A stretch of 8,543 bases of DNA from Oligoflexia bacterium (GCA_025352185.1 JANXTV010000468.1:1-8543), one strand, 5' to 3'. Shown: positions 1 to 7,449, numbered from the stretch's first letter. Notes: a model not told the origin generated them from the letters alone. Made by a program: numbers and translations.

Positions 1-1854
1 ATCAGGATGACCGGCGCGGTCACCGACGGCGCCGTCGCGAGCGCGACTATGCGCGACGTCGCTAAAATGACTTTAGATTCCCAGGACCGAGTGGTGTTCC
101 AGGACTATAATAAAATCCGCCGTTACGATCCAGTCACCGGAACCGTGACGACCCTCATCGGCGGCGGCGCGCAAACGACTGACGGGGTGACCCCGCTGAA
201 CGTCCAGCTTTCTAATATGTTTAACGGAGCGAATATATTCTTAGCGGCACCTCCGGATGGAAAAATCTATTTCCAGTCTGAGAGCTGGAATCCGCTCCTC
301 GTCGGGGCCGTACGGCTGCGCGTTTACGATCCCGGCACGGGATTAGTCACGAGTATCAGTTTCACCGGAACGGGAGATAGCTATTCGGGAAGCCAGGACA
401 TCACGGTTTGTCCGGTGACCTCGACGGGGATCGTCTATGATCCCGTTTCGGGCGCGCTTTCCCAGATCCTGAACCTTCACTTTACTGGTCCTGCCTATCC
501 AGGGTGTACGGCAAACGGGAAATTTCCTTGGTCGGTGTTGACCCCGGCGGGAGCCGCTTCCGGTCCCCATCCGCAGGATATCGGTTACAACTATAATCAC
601 ACGACCGGAATGGATGGGAACCTCTACGTCGCCCAGCGAATCGCTGCCATTCTGTATAAGTATGACGCCGTAAACCGTACGTTTACGACGCTCGCCGGGA
701 CCGGCAACTCCGGCTCCTGCGTGGACGGAACGCTTGCGACCGCCTGTGCGATCGACCCGATCGACGTTTTTGCGACGCGAACGGGCCAGGTTTACTTTAA
801 CGACCGCGGAAAAATTCGGACGATCGACCAATCCGGAAACGTTTATACCGTCGCGGGAGCTGGCGTTACCGCGGGTGACGGGGGTCCCGCGATTTATGCG
901 AAGATCGCGGCCGCGAACGACGTCCGCGTCTGGAACGACGGCACTAATGATCGCGCGGTTCTTATCGATAAACTCGATCCGAGAATTCGTGAGTTTACGA
1001 TCGGGGGGAATATCGCGACGATTGCCGGAACCGGTGCGAACGGAAGTCCGGATACGACCACGGCCGCGAACGTTCAGCCGATCCGCTTTAATTACTCGGG
1101 AGGAACGGTACCGCTCCATCTCCAGGCCCATCCGACGACGGGCGATATTTATTTCGGGAATGGTTCGAAAATCCAGAAGCTCGTGCGTTCGACGGGGATC
1201 TGGGCGGACATAGCCGGCGGCGGCGGGACCTCCTACCTTTCCGGTGACGGCCTCACGGGTGGGAATATTTATTATAATACTTGGGCACCGATGGTTCTCG
1301 GGTTTAACACCACGAATAGTTCCGTCATGGCGGTCGCGTGCGCGAATGGCATCGCCTGCATGTTAAAGACTTACGATGTTTCGACGAGGATTCAGTCCGC
1401 ACTGGCGGGAAATGGAGGCTCCTTTAATTCTCCTCTCGCGGCGGATGGCACTCTCGGGTCGGCATCGCCCGTGGATCGCGATTTCTACTGGATCCCGGCG
1501 ACGTGGGATGCGTATGGCAGCCGGTGGATGTTTACGACGATCGGTAACTCGAACCTTCTTCGAACGCTCGCTGCGGGCGGCGCCCTCGGGACCGAAACGA
1601 CGACGACCGTCGGAATGCAGGCGTTCAGTTATCGCCACGATGCGAGTAATAACATCGTCTATTACTGTAACTCACTCAGCACGAAACTTCAGAAGAAGGA
1701 CATCAACTCTGGCGTTACGACGAGCCTCACCTGGCCGATTGCCGGTATGGCATGTACCGGACGCGGTCTAGTTTACAGCGCGAGCCGAAACAGTCTGATC
1801 TTTACCTTCACTCAGAACGGCCTGAGTGGTGTCGCTGAATATTTCAATCCGTAA
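1..1854 (+). CDS. Secreted/surface beta-propeller protein with NHL-like repeats, 5'-truncated
   Basis: The frame is already open at base 1 and the first residues look like the middle of a repeat, so the real start lies upstream; the ATG at base 7 is probably internal. Counting from that ATG, 615 residues are visible. A degenerate unit recurs: a hydrophobic strand, then an AGTG-like turn, then an acidic Gly/Asp stretch. Examples are TTLIGGG (48-54), TTLAGTG (227-233), TVAGAG (281-286) with GDGGPA behind it, TIAGTG (338-343), DIAGGG (401-406) and ALAGNG (465-470). YDP or KYD-like strands often precede it. This is typical of NHL/teneurin-type beta-propellers. Composition is rich in Gly, Thr, Ser and Asn and poor in Lys, as in extracellular proteins. 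Eight Cys occur, two pairs of them close together (238/247 and 445/451), which suggests disulfides formed outside the cytoplasm. There is no catalytic motif, membrane segment or C-terminal anchor. Adhesion or surface binding is plausible inference only. Confidence 0.85.
   Translation: MRMTGAVTDGAVASATMRDVAKMTLDSQDRVVFQDYNKIRRYDPVTGTVTTLIGGGAQTTDGVTPLNVQLSNMFNGANIFLAAPPDGKIYFQSESWNPLLVGAVRLRVYDPGTGLVTSISFTGTGDSYSGSQDITVCPVTSTGIVYDPVSGALSQILNLHFTGPAYPGCTANGKFPWSVLTPAGAASGPHPQDIGYNYNHTTGMDGNLYVAQRIAAILYKYDAVNRTFTTLAGTGNSGSCVDGTLATACAIDPIDVFATRTGQVYFNDRGKIRTIDQSGNVYTVAGAGVTAGDGGPAIYAKIAAANDVRVWNDGTNDRAVLIDKLDPRIREFTIGGNIATIAGTGANGSPDTTTAANVQPIRFNYSGGTVPLHLQAHPTTGDIYFGNGSKIQKLVRSTGIWADIAGGGGTSYLSGDGLTGGNIYYNTWAPMVLGFNTTNSSVMAVACANGIACMLKTYDVSTRIQSALAGNGGSFNSPLAADGTLGSASPVDRDFYWIPATWDAYGSRWMFTTIGNSNLLRTLAAGGALGTETTTTVGMQAFSYRHDASNNIVYYCNSLSTKLQKKDINSGVTTSLTWPIAGMACTGRGLVYSASRNSLIFTFTQNGLSGVAEYFNP
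148..1581 (+). repeat. Degenerate NHL-like repeat region, visible only at protein level
   Basis: Within the first gene, at least six copies of a hydrophobic-A/G-G-x-G turn followed by a D/G-rich loop are visible, plus a weaker one near residue 518 (RTLAAGG). Spacing is irregular: about 53 residues between the 227, 281 and 338 copies, 63-64 between the 338, 401 and 465 copies, and a gap of about 180 between the first and second. No long DNA-level identity is seen between copies, so this is an old, diverged repeat family rather than a recent tandem expansion. Confidence 0.55.
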
Positions 1855-1859
1855 GGGAG

Positions 1860-1927
1860 TACCGTTCGCCACCGGTAGCTGTTCGAAATTTGACGAAACC
1901 CGGCCTTCTCCCGGGAAAAATGGGAGA
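1860..1927 (+). terminator. Two weak hairpins after the beta-propeller gene; possible terminator
   Basis: The 106-base gap between the first two genes holds two short inverted repeats. TACCG (1860-1864) pairs with CGGTA (1873-1877) across an 8-base loop. TCTCCC (1907-1912) pairs with GGGAGA (1922-1927) across a 9-base loop. Neither is followed by a T-run, so neither is a convincing intrinsic terminator, and read-through into the next gene is possible. No promoter hexamers are convincing in the gap. Confidence 0.2.
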
Positions 1928-1960
1928 GGAAATCACGGGGGAGAGTGGGTACGATAAGCT

Positions 1961-3745
1961 ATGCGACTCTGGGTCCTTTTTTTCGCGCTGTTCATGGTTA
2001 CCGAAGCCCCGGCGGTACCCTTCTCGCCGGTCTACTGCCCCCTCCTCTTTCGCATCGGGGATCTTCCCACCCAGTTTCGCCTCACCCAGAAGTCGAATTG
2101 GCGAATGATGGATTTAAATCTTAACGCGCCTCCCGAGCGACGAGTAAAGATGCGCACGAATATCGACCGCAGGGCTGGGCAACTCGGCGGAATGGATGAG
2201 TCCGCGGATCCGGCGGCGCCGTTCAAATTCGGTAAGAAAGAGGTTCGCCCGGAAGGAATGCCCGCGGGAGCCTATTGGACGAATTCCGGAAAATATTTCT
2301 TTCGGTCTGACTCGGTTACCTCCGGACTTCATGGCGGTGGGAGTGCGACGGAGACTTTTGAATTTGTATTTATGCATGAGACCCCCGACGGCAAAATTGT
2401 TCACCAGTCCGGTGGGTACGCGGCGCCGGATAGTTCGTGGGGGTGGGACGGTCGATTCGAACTGCAACCCGTCGGCGCCGGCAAATACGAGCTCGTCATC
2501 ACCCAAGGGTCGATGGAACAGCCACGAAAAATGCGGGGAGGTGCTCAGTCGGCGCAGGAATTACCCGAAGTTTCGAAAAATAATGCCAGTCGCTCCCGCC
2601 ACCTCTTTAAGCCGATAAAGTTCGAGGAAGGTAAACTTTATGTCCTCGATCAGGGCCCGATCCTCGGTAACGTGCCGGATATCAATGGGGACTGGATCAG
2701 CTTCGAACCCGTCGTAGGAAAAAGTGGCGAAACGACGAATCGTCTCACTCACGCACACGGGTACGGGGAGAACTATTTTCCGGTCGCCGGGGACCCGCGA
2801 AAGATCGCGACGGACGAATATGGTTACCCCGTGCGAGTCTTCGATATGGTCACGGCCGAGGTGCATATCGAGCGAATCGTTAACGGCGAGAAAGTGATTA
2901 AGAAAGAGCCGGCGACGACTCGAAGTATCGCATACCGAATGGATCCTAAAAATCCGTCCCGCCGAGTTCCGCCGGGAACCCTTCTGCCGAACGGCAAGCC
3001 GGCGGACGAGGGGATCGTTATTATGGCCGAGGATTTGCCGGAGGCACCGGGGACCCCGCTTAAATCTACCCGCCGAATGATGAATTTGGCGGACGGAAAA
3101 CTTCTTGAAGTCCGAAAAGTAGATATGGATGGCACCGTTCGCATCGCAAAAAATGTCGACGGTCTGCCGGCAGAGGAGCGTCTTCCTTCGACCCTCGTCG
3201 AAGGATTTAATCCCGTACCGGGGGTAGTCACCCTTCCGAGCGGGAAGAAATATTATCTCGGTACTTTCAGCGCGAGCGAATATACTGCGGGTGCGCTCGC
3301 GAAAGACGGTAAGAAAGATTTTCGTTACGGAACGTATATCGGTTTTCGTCCCGCCGAAGATGGATTTCTCGGCCGTTATCGTCCGGTGACGGCGATGACC
3401 GATCAGGGCCTCGATTTCGCCGATGCGCTGGAGGACTTTACTGAGCTTTACGGTCTCGGGTGGGGCGCGGGACGTCCACAGGCTTACCAAGACGAAGCGG
3501 GGAAGTGGTGGATGGATGTCCACTTTACCGATAACGATTTAATCGGTGAAGGACTTCCGACCTCGGGTTTTCCCGCCCGCCACGAAGATTTCGCGGACGC
3601 CTACCGTCGGCATAAGGCGACCTTACCCATCCGGTGGACGGAGAAAAACGGCCAGCCTTGGTTTGAAATCGATGATCCCGCGGTGGAGAGCGCGCTTAAG
3701 AAATTTCGCGCGCGGAAGGCCGCGAAAGCGGCTCGACCCGGTTAA
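1961..3745 (+). CDS. Secreted protein of unknown function (594 aa)
   Basis: I do not recognise this family. The ATG at 1961 follows an in-frame TAA (1955-1957), so translation cannot start earlier, and only this start gives a signal peptide: Arg2, then hydrophobic LWVLFFALFMV (3-13) and an Ala-Pro-Ala at 17-19 as likely cleavage site. The single Cys (26) lies in PVYC, not a lipobox, so a lipoprotein is unlikely. The mature protein is mostly strand-forming, with many short Gly/Asp turns and aromatic patches such as SSWGWDGRF (158-166), GDWISFEP (243-250), KKYYLGTF (429-436) and GKWWMDVHF (514-522). It ends in a basic Lys/Arg/Ala tail (580-594). The pattern suggests a beta-rich or propeller-like periplasmic or extracellular protein; a distant glycosidase-like propeller is conceivable but unsupported. 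The possible SD (GGGGGAGAG, 1937-1945) lies too far upstream to be convincing. It follows the beta-propeller gene on the same strand. Confidence 0.85.
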   Translation: MRLWVLFFALFMVTEAPAVPFSPVYCPLLFRIGDLPTQFRLTQKSNWRMMDLNLNAPPERRVKMRTNIDRRAGQLGGMDESADPAAPFKFGKKEVRPEGMPAGAYWTNSGKYFFRSDSVTSGLHGGGSATETFEFVFMHETPDGKIVHQSGGYAAPDSSWGWDGRFELQPVGAGKYELVITQGSMEQPRKMRGGAQSAQELPEVSKNNASRSRHLFKPIKFEEGKLYVLDQGPILGNVPDINGDWISFEPVVGKSGETTNRLTHAHGYGENYFPVAGDPRKIATDEYGYPVRVFDMVTAEVHIERIVNGEKVIKKEPATTRSIAYRMDPKNPSRRVPPGTLLPNGKPADEGIVIMAEDLPEAPGTPLKSTRRMMNLADGKLLEVRKVDMDGTVRIAKNVDGLPAEERLPSTLVEGFNPVPGVVTLPSGKKYYLGTFSASEYTAGALAKDGKKDFRYGTYIGFRPAEDGFLGRYRPVTAMTDQGLDFADALEDFTELYGLGWGAGRPQAYQDEAGKWWMDVHFTDNDLIGEGLPTSGFPARHEDFADAYRRHKATLPIRWTEKNGQPWFEIDDPAVESALKKFRARKAAKAARPG

Positions 3746-3757
3746 TCCTGATTCCTC

Positions 3758-3776
3758 AATACCGAGTCACGGTGTT
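3758..3776 (+). terminator. Hairpin 12 bases after the secreted-protein stop codon
   Basis: AATACCG (3758-3764) pairs with CGGTGTT (3770-3776), seven pairs including one T-G wobble, across a 5-base loop. It is the best hairpin in the 141-base gap between the secreted protein and the kinase. The following bases (ACCACCACATGC) contain no T-run, so a classic Rho-independent terminator is not shown. A second, weaker pairing lies at 3819-3823/3833-3837 (GGGGT/ACCCC). Confidence 0.3.
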
Positions 3777-3849
3777 ACCACCACATGCATTTCCTAAACA
3801 TTATGGGCCGGAGTCTCTGGGGTACGGTTAGAACCCCCTCCCATAACTA

Positions 3850-3877
3850 TTGAGTATTTTACGCACCCGTGTAGAAA
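3850..3877 (+). promoter_or_regulatory. Candidate sigma70-like promoter before the sensor kinase
   Basis: TTGAGT (3850-3855) and TAGAAA (3872-3877) are separated by 16 bases in the AT-richer end of the gap. Each hexamer matches the consensus at four of six positions. The -10 lies only about 10 bases before the ATG at 3887, so the transcript would have almost no leader. A chance match is quite possible. Confidence 0.2.
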
Positions 3878-3886
3878 TTTAGGGCG

Positions 3887-6601
3887 ATGACGGGTGATTT
3901 TTTCGACTCATCGGGTTTCATGCCCCATTTGCATTGCTACCTAGCGAGGCCGGCGCTGGTGTGGACGATGTTCGCCTCTGACATGCTGATCGGTCTCGCG
4001 TACGTCGGGATCACCCTCACGCTCTGGGCCCTGGTTCGACGAACGCGTATCGCGTTTAGTCTCGTCGTGATGTGTTTCGGCGCTTTCATCGGTGCCTGCG
4101 GGCTCACCCATTTCATGGAAGTTTGGACGCTTTGGCATCCTGACTATTGGATCGCGGCGGCGATTAAAGGGGTTACGGCGATCGCGTCGGTCGGGACCGG
4201 AATTTATCTCTTTCGACTGCGCGGCACCCTTGCGGAATTAGCCGAAATATCGAAAATCTCGGAAACGCGGAAGGTGGAGCTCGCGGGGTTAAACGATCGC
4301 CTCGAGCGCGAGGTAGCGGCACGCATTTCAGAGGCCGAAGAAAGCGAACGCAAGTTCACCGAGCTCGCGGAGAATCTAAAGGGTCACGTCTTCCACATCA
4401 TGGAATTTGATCCGCCGAGAATTTCCTACGTGAGTGCGGCGTTTGAGTCCGTCTGGGGACTCCCTAGGTCTGTATTGAAAGAAGATCCTCGCGTCTTCCT
4501 AAGCGCCGTTCATCCCGAAGACCGGGCGCGCGTGGAAGCGGCGATGGAAGCCCAGCTTCGGGGCGAGGAGACTAAGTTAATCTACCGAGTTGTCCGTCCG
4601 GATGGGACTCTACGATGGGTAGAAGACCGCGCGCAGATCGTTTTTAATTCGAGTGGTCGGCCCATCCGGGCAACCGGCTACGCGGAGGATATTACGGAGC
4701 GCAAACATGCGGAGGAGCGCTTCGAGCGCACGGCTAAGGCTACCGGGCTCGGTATCTGGTATTGCGATTTACCTTTTTCGGAACTGATTTGGGATAAAAC
4801 GACGAAGTACCACTTTTGGCTTTCCCCCGATGCGCGAGTCACCATCGAAATTTTCTACGAACGTATCCATCCCGGTGACCGGGAGCGGACCCGACTAGCG
4901 ATTGCCGAATCGCTCGCTCACGATACTCCGTACGACATTCGGTACCGAACCACGAATCCCGCAAACGATCAGGAGTTCAAATGGATTCGGGCGATCGGAT
5001 GGACGGACTACGATGCTAAAAGAAAGCCGATCCGCTTCGACGGACTCACTTTAGATATTACCGAGCAGCGTGCGAATGAGCAGCGGATCCGGGCAAGCGA
5101 GGCGCAACTAAAACTCGCCACCGAGGGGGCGCAGATCGGCGTGTGGCACCTCGACCTCCAAACGAACCGAGTTACCGTGGATAAAACGTTATCCGAGATG
5201 TTCGGGCTCGATCCATTCACCGATGATGTATCCAGCGCCATCGACCGGACGACCCATCCGGAGGATGCGGAAAAGGTTCATCGTTCGTGGGCGAAAGCCG
5301 TAGCGGATCGACAACCCCTTTCGCTCGAACACCGGATCGTTCGGCCCGACGGTAAAGTGCTCTGGCAATTCTCGAGCGGAAAAGCCAGCTACGCGGAAGA
5401 CGGAACTCCACTCGCGCTTTCCGGCATTACGATGGATATTACTTCGCGGAAGAAGACGGAAGAAGCTCTACGAAAAAGTGAGGAAGCGTTTCGAACGCTT
5501 GCGAACTCGATGCCCCAGATCGTTTGGTCTTCCGATGGCGAACGAACTCCGGAATCTACTTTTCTAAACGACCGTTGGTACGAGTACACCGGCCAGAAAC
5601 GGGGTAAAGAGAATAGTTCCTCCGCGCGGCTAACGTACATCGACCCGGAGGACCACGAGAAAATTACCGCCGCTTGGGAAAACGCGATCGCGACCCGTTC
5701 TCCCTTCCAAACCGAAATGCGAATTCGCTCGAAGGAGGGGGAAAGTCGCTGGTTCATGTCGAGGGCAAATCCGCTTCTGGAGGCGAACGGAGAGATTCGA
5801 GCGTGGTACGGCACGAATACCGACATCCACGAGCAGAAACGTTATCAGAACGAACTCCAGGAAGCGGTGAAAGCGCGCGACGAATTTCTTTCCATCGCGA
5901 GCCATGAATTAAAAACTCCACTCACGAGCTTAAAGCTCCAAACCCAAATGATAAAACGGCAAATCGCGAAGGAAGATCCGGCCGCTTATAGTAAAGAGCG
6001 CGTCGATCAACTTGCCGACCAGACGGATAAACAAGTGAATCGACTCACGCGCCTAGTGGACGACATGCTCGATATTGCGCGTATCCGGACGGGCAACCTG
6101 ACGCTTCAGTCGGAGCCATTCGACTTAAGAGACCTAGTGAAAGATACGGTAGCGCGAATGCACTCGCAATTTTTGCGGGCCGGCTGCGGTGATCCGAAGC
6201 TTTTACTCGGGGACGCGGCTAATGGAGTCTGGGACCGGATGCGGCTTGAACAGGTTCTGGATAATTTATTTACGAATGCCATTCGGTACGGAAGCGGAAA
6301 GCCCGTCGAAGTTTCAGTCGAGTCATTTCCGAATCATGTCCGGCTTTCGGTAAAAGATCACGGGATCGGAATCGCGAAACCAGCGCAGGAAAAAATCTTC
6401 GAGCGATTCGAGAGGGCCGTAAACGCAAATGAAGTCTCGGGGCTGGGCTTGGGTCTATTCATCATTCGCCAGATCGTCGGGGCCCACGGGGGTTCGATCC
6501 GCGTGGAAAGTGATGAAGGGCAGGGTGCCTGCTTTACCGTCGATCTACCGCTGGAAATTCCGGGAACGATGAAAGGAAGTCATGCCGATGCCCGCGAATA
6601 A
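3887..6601 (+). CDS. Ethylene-receptor-like (ETR1-type) sensor histidine kinase with four PAS domains
   Basis: Membrane sensor kinase, 904 aa. Three hydrophobic helices (about 24-50, 55-82 and 86-110) match the ethylene-binding domain of plant ETR1 and its bacterial relatives. In ETR1, Asp25, Tyr32, Ile62, Cys65 and His69 are needed for Cu(I)/ethylene binding; the aligned residues are Asp32, Tyr39, Ile68, Cys71 and His75, in SDMLIGLAY and FGAFIGACGLTH. Lys94 aligns with ETR1 Lys91. A charged linker (about 113-155) follows, then four PAS domains (about 154-277, 278-398, 404-524, 530-652), each ending in DIT/DIH plus a charged pair (DITERK, DITEQR, DITSRK, DIHEQK). HisKA has the H-box SHELKTP with phospho-acceptor His673 and the E-x-x-T phosphatase-type motif. 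HATPase_c has the N box (LDNLFTNA, 791-798), G1 (DHGIGI, 824-829), F box (839-843) and G2 (GLGLGLF, 852-858), so the kinase looks intact. An in-frame TAG at 3872 rules out an earlier start; the SD (AGGG) is weak and very close to the ATG. The last bases overlap the regulator gene. Ligand identity is inference. Confidence 0.95.
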   Translation: MTGDFFDSSGFMPHLHCYLARPALVWTMFASDMLIGLAYVGITLTLWALVRRTRIAFSLVVMCFGAFIGACGLTHFMEVWTLWHPDYWIAAAIKGVTAIASVGTGIYLFRLRGTLAELAEISKISETRKVELAGLNDRLEREVAARISEAEESERKFTELAENLKGHVFHIMEFDPPRISYVSAAFESVWGLPRSVLKEDPRVFLSAVHPEDRARVEAAMEAQLRGEETKLIYRVVRPDGTLRWVEDRAQIVFNSSGRPIRATGYAEDITERKHAEERFERTAKATGLGIWYCDLPFSELIWDKTTKYHFWLSPDARVTIEIFYERIHPGDRERTRLAIAESLAHDTPYDIRYRTTNPANDQEFKWIRAIGWTDYDAKRKPIRFDGLTLDITEQRANEQRIRASEAQLKLATEGAQIGVWHLDLQTNRVTVDKTLSEMFGLDPFTDDVSSAIDRTTHPEDAEKVHRSWAKAVADRQPLSLEHRIVRPDGKVLWQFSSGKASYAEDGTPLALSGITMDITSRKKTEEALRKSEEAFRTLANSMPQIVWSSDGERTPESTFLNDRWYEYTGQKRGKENSSSARLTYIDPEDHEKITAAWENAIATRSPFQTEMRIRSKEGESRWFMSRANPLLEANGEIRAWYGTNTDIHEQKRYQNELQEAVKARDEFLSIASHELKTPLTSLKLQTQMIKRQIAKEDPAAYSKERVDQLADQTDKQVNRLTRLVDDMLDIARIRTGNLTLQSEPFDLRDLVKDTVARMHSQFLRAGCGDPKLLLGDAANGVWDRMRLEQVLDNLFTNAIRYGSGKPVEVSVESFPNHVRLSVKDHGIGIAKPAQEKIFERFERAVNANEVSGLGLGLFIIRQIVGAHGGSIRVESDEGQGACFTVDLPLEIPGTMKGSHADARE
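6571..6580 (+). promoter_or_regulatory. Strong ribosome binding site for the response regulator, inside the kinase gene
   Basis: GAAAGGAAGT lies within the last codons of the kinase. It puts an AAGGAA core about 4-5 bases before the ATG at 6582 and about 10 before the in-frame ATG at 6588. Either start is possible and they differ by only two residues. It is the clearest Shine-Dalgarno site in the window and supports translation of the regulator from the kinase transcript. Confidence 0.7.
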
Positions 6602-6971
6602 GGATGTTCTCGTAGTGGAGGACGACGCAGATATTCGGCTTAACCTCTCCCAGGTCCTTCAGATGGAGGGTTACGTCGTCCACCTGGCCGTCGACGGGGT
6701 CGATGCCTTAGCGGTTCTTTCTAAACTCCCGAAGGATCATTTGCCTTGCTGCATCCTTCTCGACCTTCAGATGCCGCGCATGACGGGAAATGAGTTTTAT
6801 AACGTTTTACAGTCCCAGTACGGCGATACGTGGGCGAAGATACCCGTGGTCGTGGCAACCGCGCGGGGGAGTCTCACGGATTTACCCGATATTCCTAAGT
6901 CGGTGCAACGGATTCGTAAGCCCATTGAGTTAGACGAGCTGTTTCGAGTGCTGGAAGAACTCTCGGGGTAA
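6582..6971 (+). CDS. Single-domain CheY-like response regulator
   Basis: A 129-residue receiver domain with no output domain. The signature residues are all present: acidic pocket Glu13/Asp14/Asp15 in VVEDDAD, phospho-acceptor Asp61 in LLDLQMP, switch Thr93 in VVATA, and the Lys113-Pro114 pair near the end (RIRKP). The length equals one receiver domain, so it cannot bind DNA directly by a known fused domain. It probably takes a phosphate from His673 of the upstream kinase. The gene starts 20 bases before the kinase stop codon (overlap 6582-6601) in the +1 frame with a good SD, a hallmark of translational coupling between cognate partners. Its output could be a phosphorelay to a histidine phosphotransferase, a protein target as with CheY or DivK, or tuning of the kinase; the sequence does not say which. 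The start could instead be the ATG at 6588. Confidence 0.95.
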   Translation: MPMPANKDVLVVEDDADIRLNLSQVLQMEGYVVHLAVDGVDALAVLSKLPKDHLPCCILLDLQMPRMTGNEFYNVLQSQYGDTWAKIPVVVATARGSLTDLPDIPKSVQRIRKPIELDELFRVLEELSG

Positions 6972-6979
6972 TTGCGCAC

Positions 6980-7000
6980 GGAGGTTAGCGCGCTAGCTCC
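6980..7000. terminator. Imperfect hairpin between convergent genes; possible two-way terminator
   Basis: GGAG (6980-6983) can pair with CTCC (6997-7000), enclosing TAG (6986-6988) paired with CTA (6993-6995). The core TAGCGCGCTA (6986-6995) is a perfect palindrome. The structure lies at the 3' junction of the regulator and the minus-strand gene and includes the latter's stop codon (6985-6987). Mismatches interrupt the stem and no T-run flanks it on either strand, so support for termination is weak. Confidence 0.25.
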
Positions 7001-7449
7001 CGGCCGGTGGTCGGATCGAGTTGAATAGGGAAGTCTTGAAACGTCTTAAACCGACCGTCCGGATCGGTAACTCCGTAGTCGTTTGCGGAGATGAAACCCT
7101 GGCGGTAGGTTGCGGTGATCGCGCCTCGCTCCGCCTTTAACGAAGTGAATCGCATGAAGACGGGCTGGTATTCGCCCACCTTGGTCATCAGGAGAACATT
7201 GTTAGGAAGTGTTGGGGCGCGGTAGGTCCAGAGCGGCTCCGTTCGATCCGCGGATTTTAGAGAATGGGCAACGAGTTCGTGAGCGACGATCTCCCGGCCC
7301 CCACCCACGGAGTAACGGCGTACGGAAATTTCGATCGCGGCGATATGAATCGCTTTCGGAGTGGGCATCGCCATTTTTTCACCCGCATGCGCGGGAAAGC
7401 CCAGGAAAAGACAGGCCCAAGCTACGATTCGGGAAGAGAGATGTCGCAT
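6985..7449 (-). CDS. Small exported protein of unknown function (154 aa)
   Basis: I do not recognise this family. Starting at the ATG whose first base is 7449 gives a textbook signal peptide: MRHLSSR, hydrophobic IVAWACLFLGF (8-18) and PAHA (19-22), with cleavage expected before GEK. A longer frame could begin at a TTG at 7485 and add 12 residues (TAIPKKRTLVS plus the start), but this lengthens the basic n-region and has no SD in front, so I prefer 7449. The mature part, about 132 residues, is a soluble, strand-rich domain with charged and aromatic residues (EPLWTYRAP 71-79, GEYQPVFMRFTS 92-103, ITATYRQGF 111-119) and a polar end. The only Cys (13) is in the signal peptide. It probably acts in the periplasm or outside the cell. 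It converges on the response regulator with 13 bases between stops, so it is not part of that operon. Its promoter would lie in the divergent region near 7500-7580. Confidence 0.75.
   Translation of the reverse strand: MRHLSSRIVAWACLFLGFPAHAGEKMAMPTPKAIHIAAIEISVRRYSVGGGREIVAHELVAHSLKSADRTEPLWTYRAPTLPNNVLLMTKVGEYQPVFMRFTSLKAERGAITATYRQGFISANDYGVTDPDGRFKTFQDFPIQLDPTTGRELAR

Noticed and set aside
343..1131. Minus-strand open frame (262 codons) inside the beta-propeller gene
   Set aside because: Arg/Gly-rich translation with no domain or signal peptide, fully covered by a gene with clear protein-level repeats. It is a shadow of CG-rich codons.
1961..2050. Possible lipoprotein signal in the orphan secreted protein (Cys26)
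   Set aside because: The bases before the Cys encode Pro-Val-Tyr, not a lipobox, and the Cys lies well past the hydrophobic core, so ordinary signal peptidase I cleavage fits better.
2561..3523. Long minus-strand open frame (320 codons) opposite the orphan secreted protein
   Set aside because: The plus-strand gene has a signal peptide and ordinary protein composition. The antisense product is unusually rich in Arg, has no recognisable domain and lies wholly within the other gene, as expected when TTA, CTA and TCA codons are scarce in the real frame.
3819..3837. GGGGT...ACCCC inverted repeat upstream of the kinase as a riboswitch or terminator
   Set aside because: Only five pairs, no T-run and no conserved riboswitch-like core can be seen. 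It also lies upstream of the candidate promoter.
7264..7283. HELVAH in the small exported protein, resembling a zinc-protease HExxH motif
   Set aside because: The spacing is HExxxH (His57, Glu58, His62), one residue too long for a zincin helix, and no third ligand pattern is evident.
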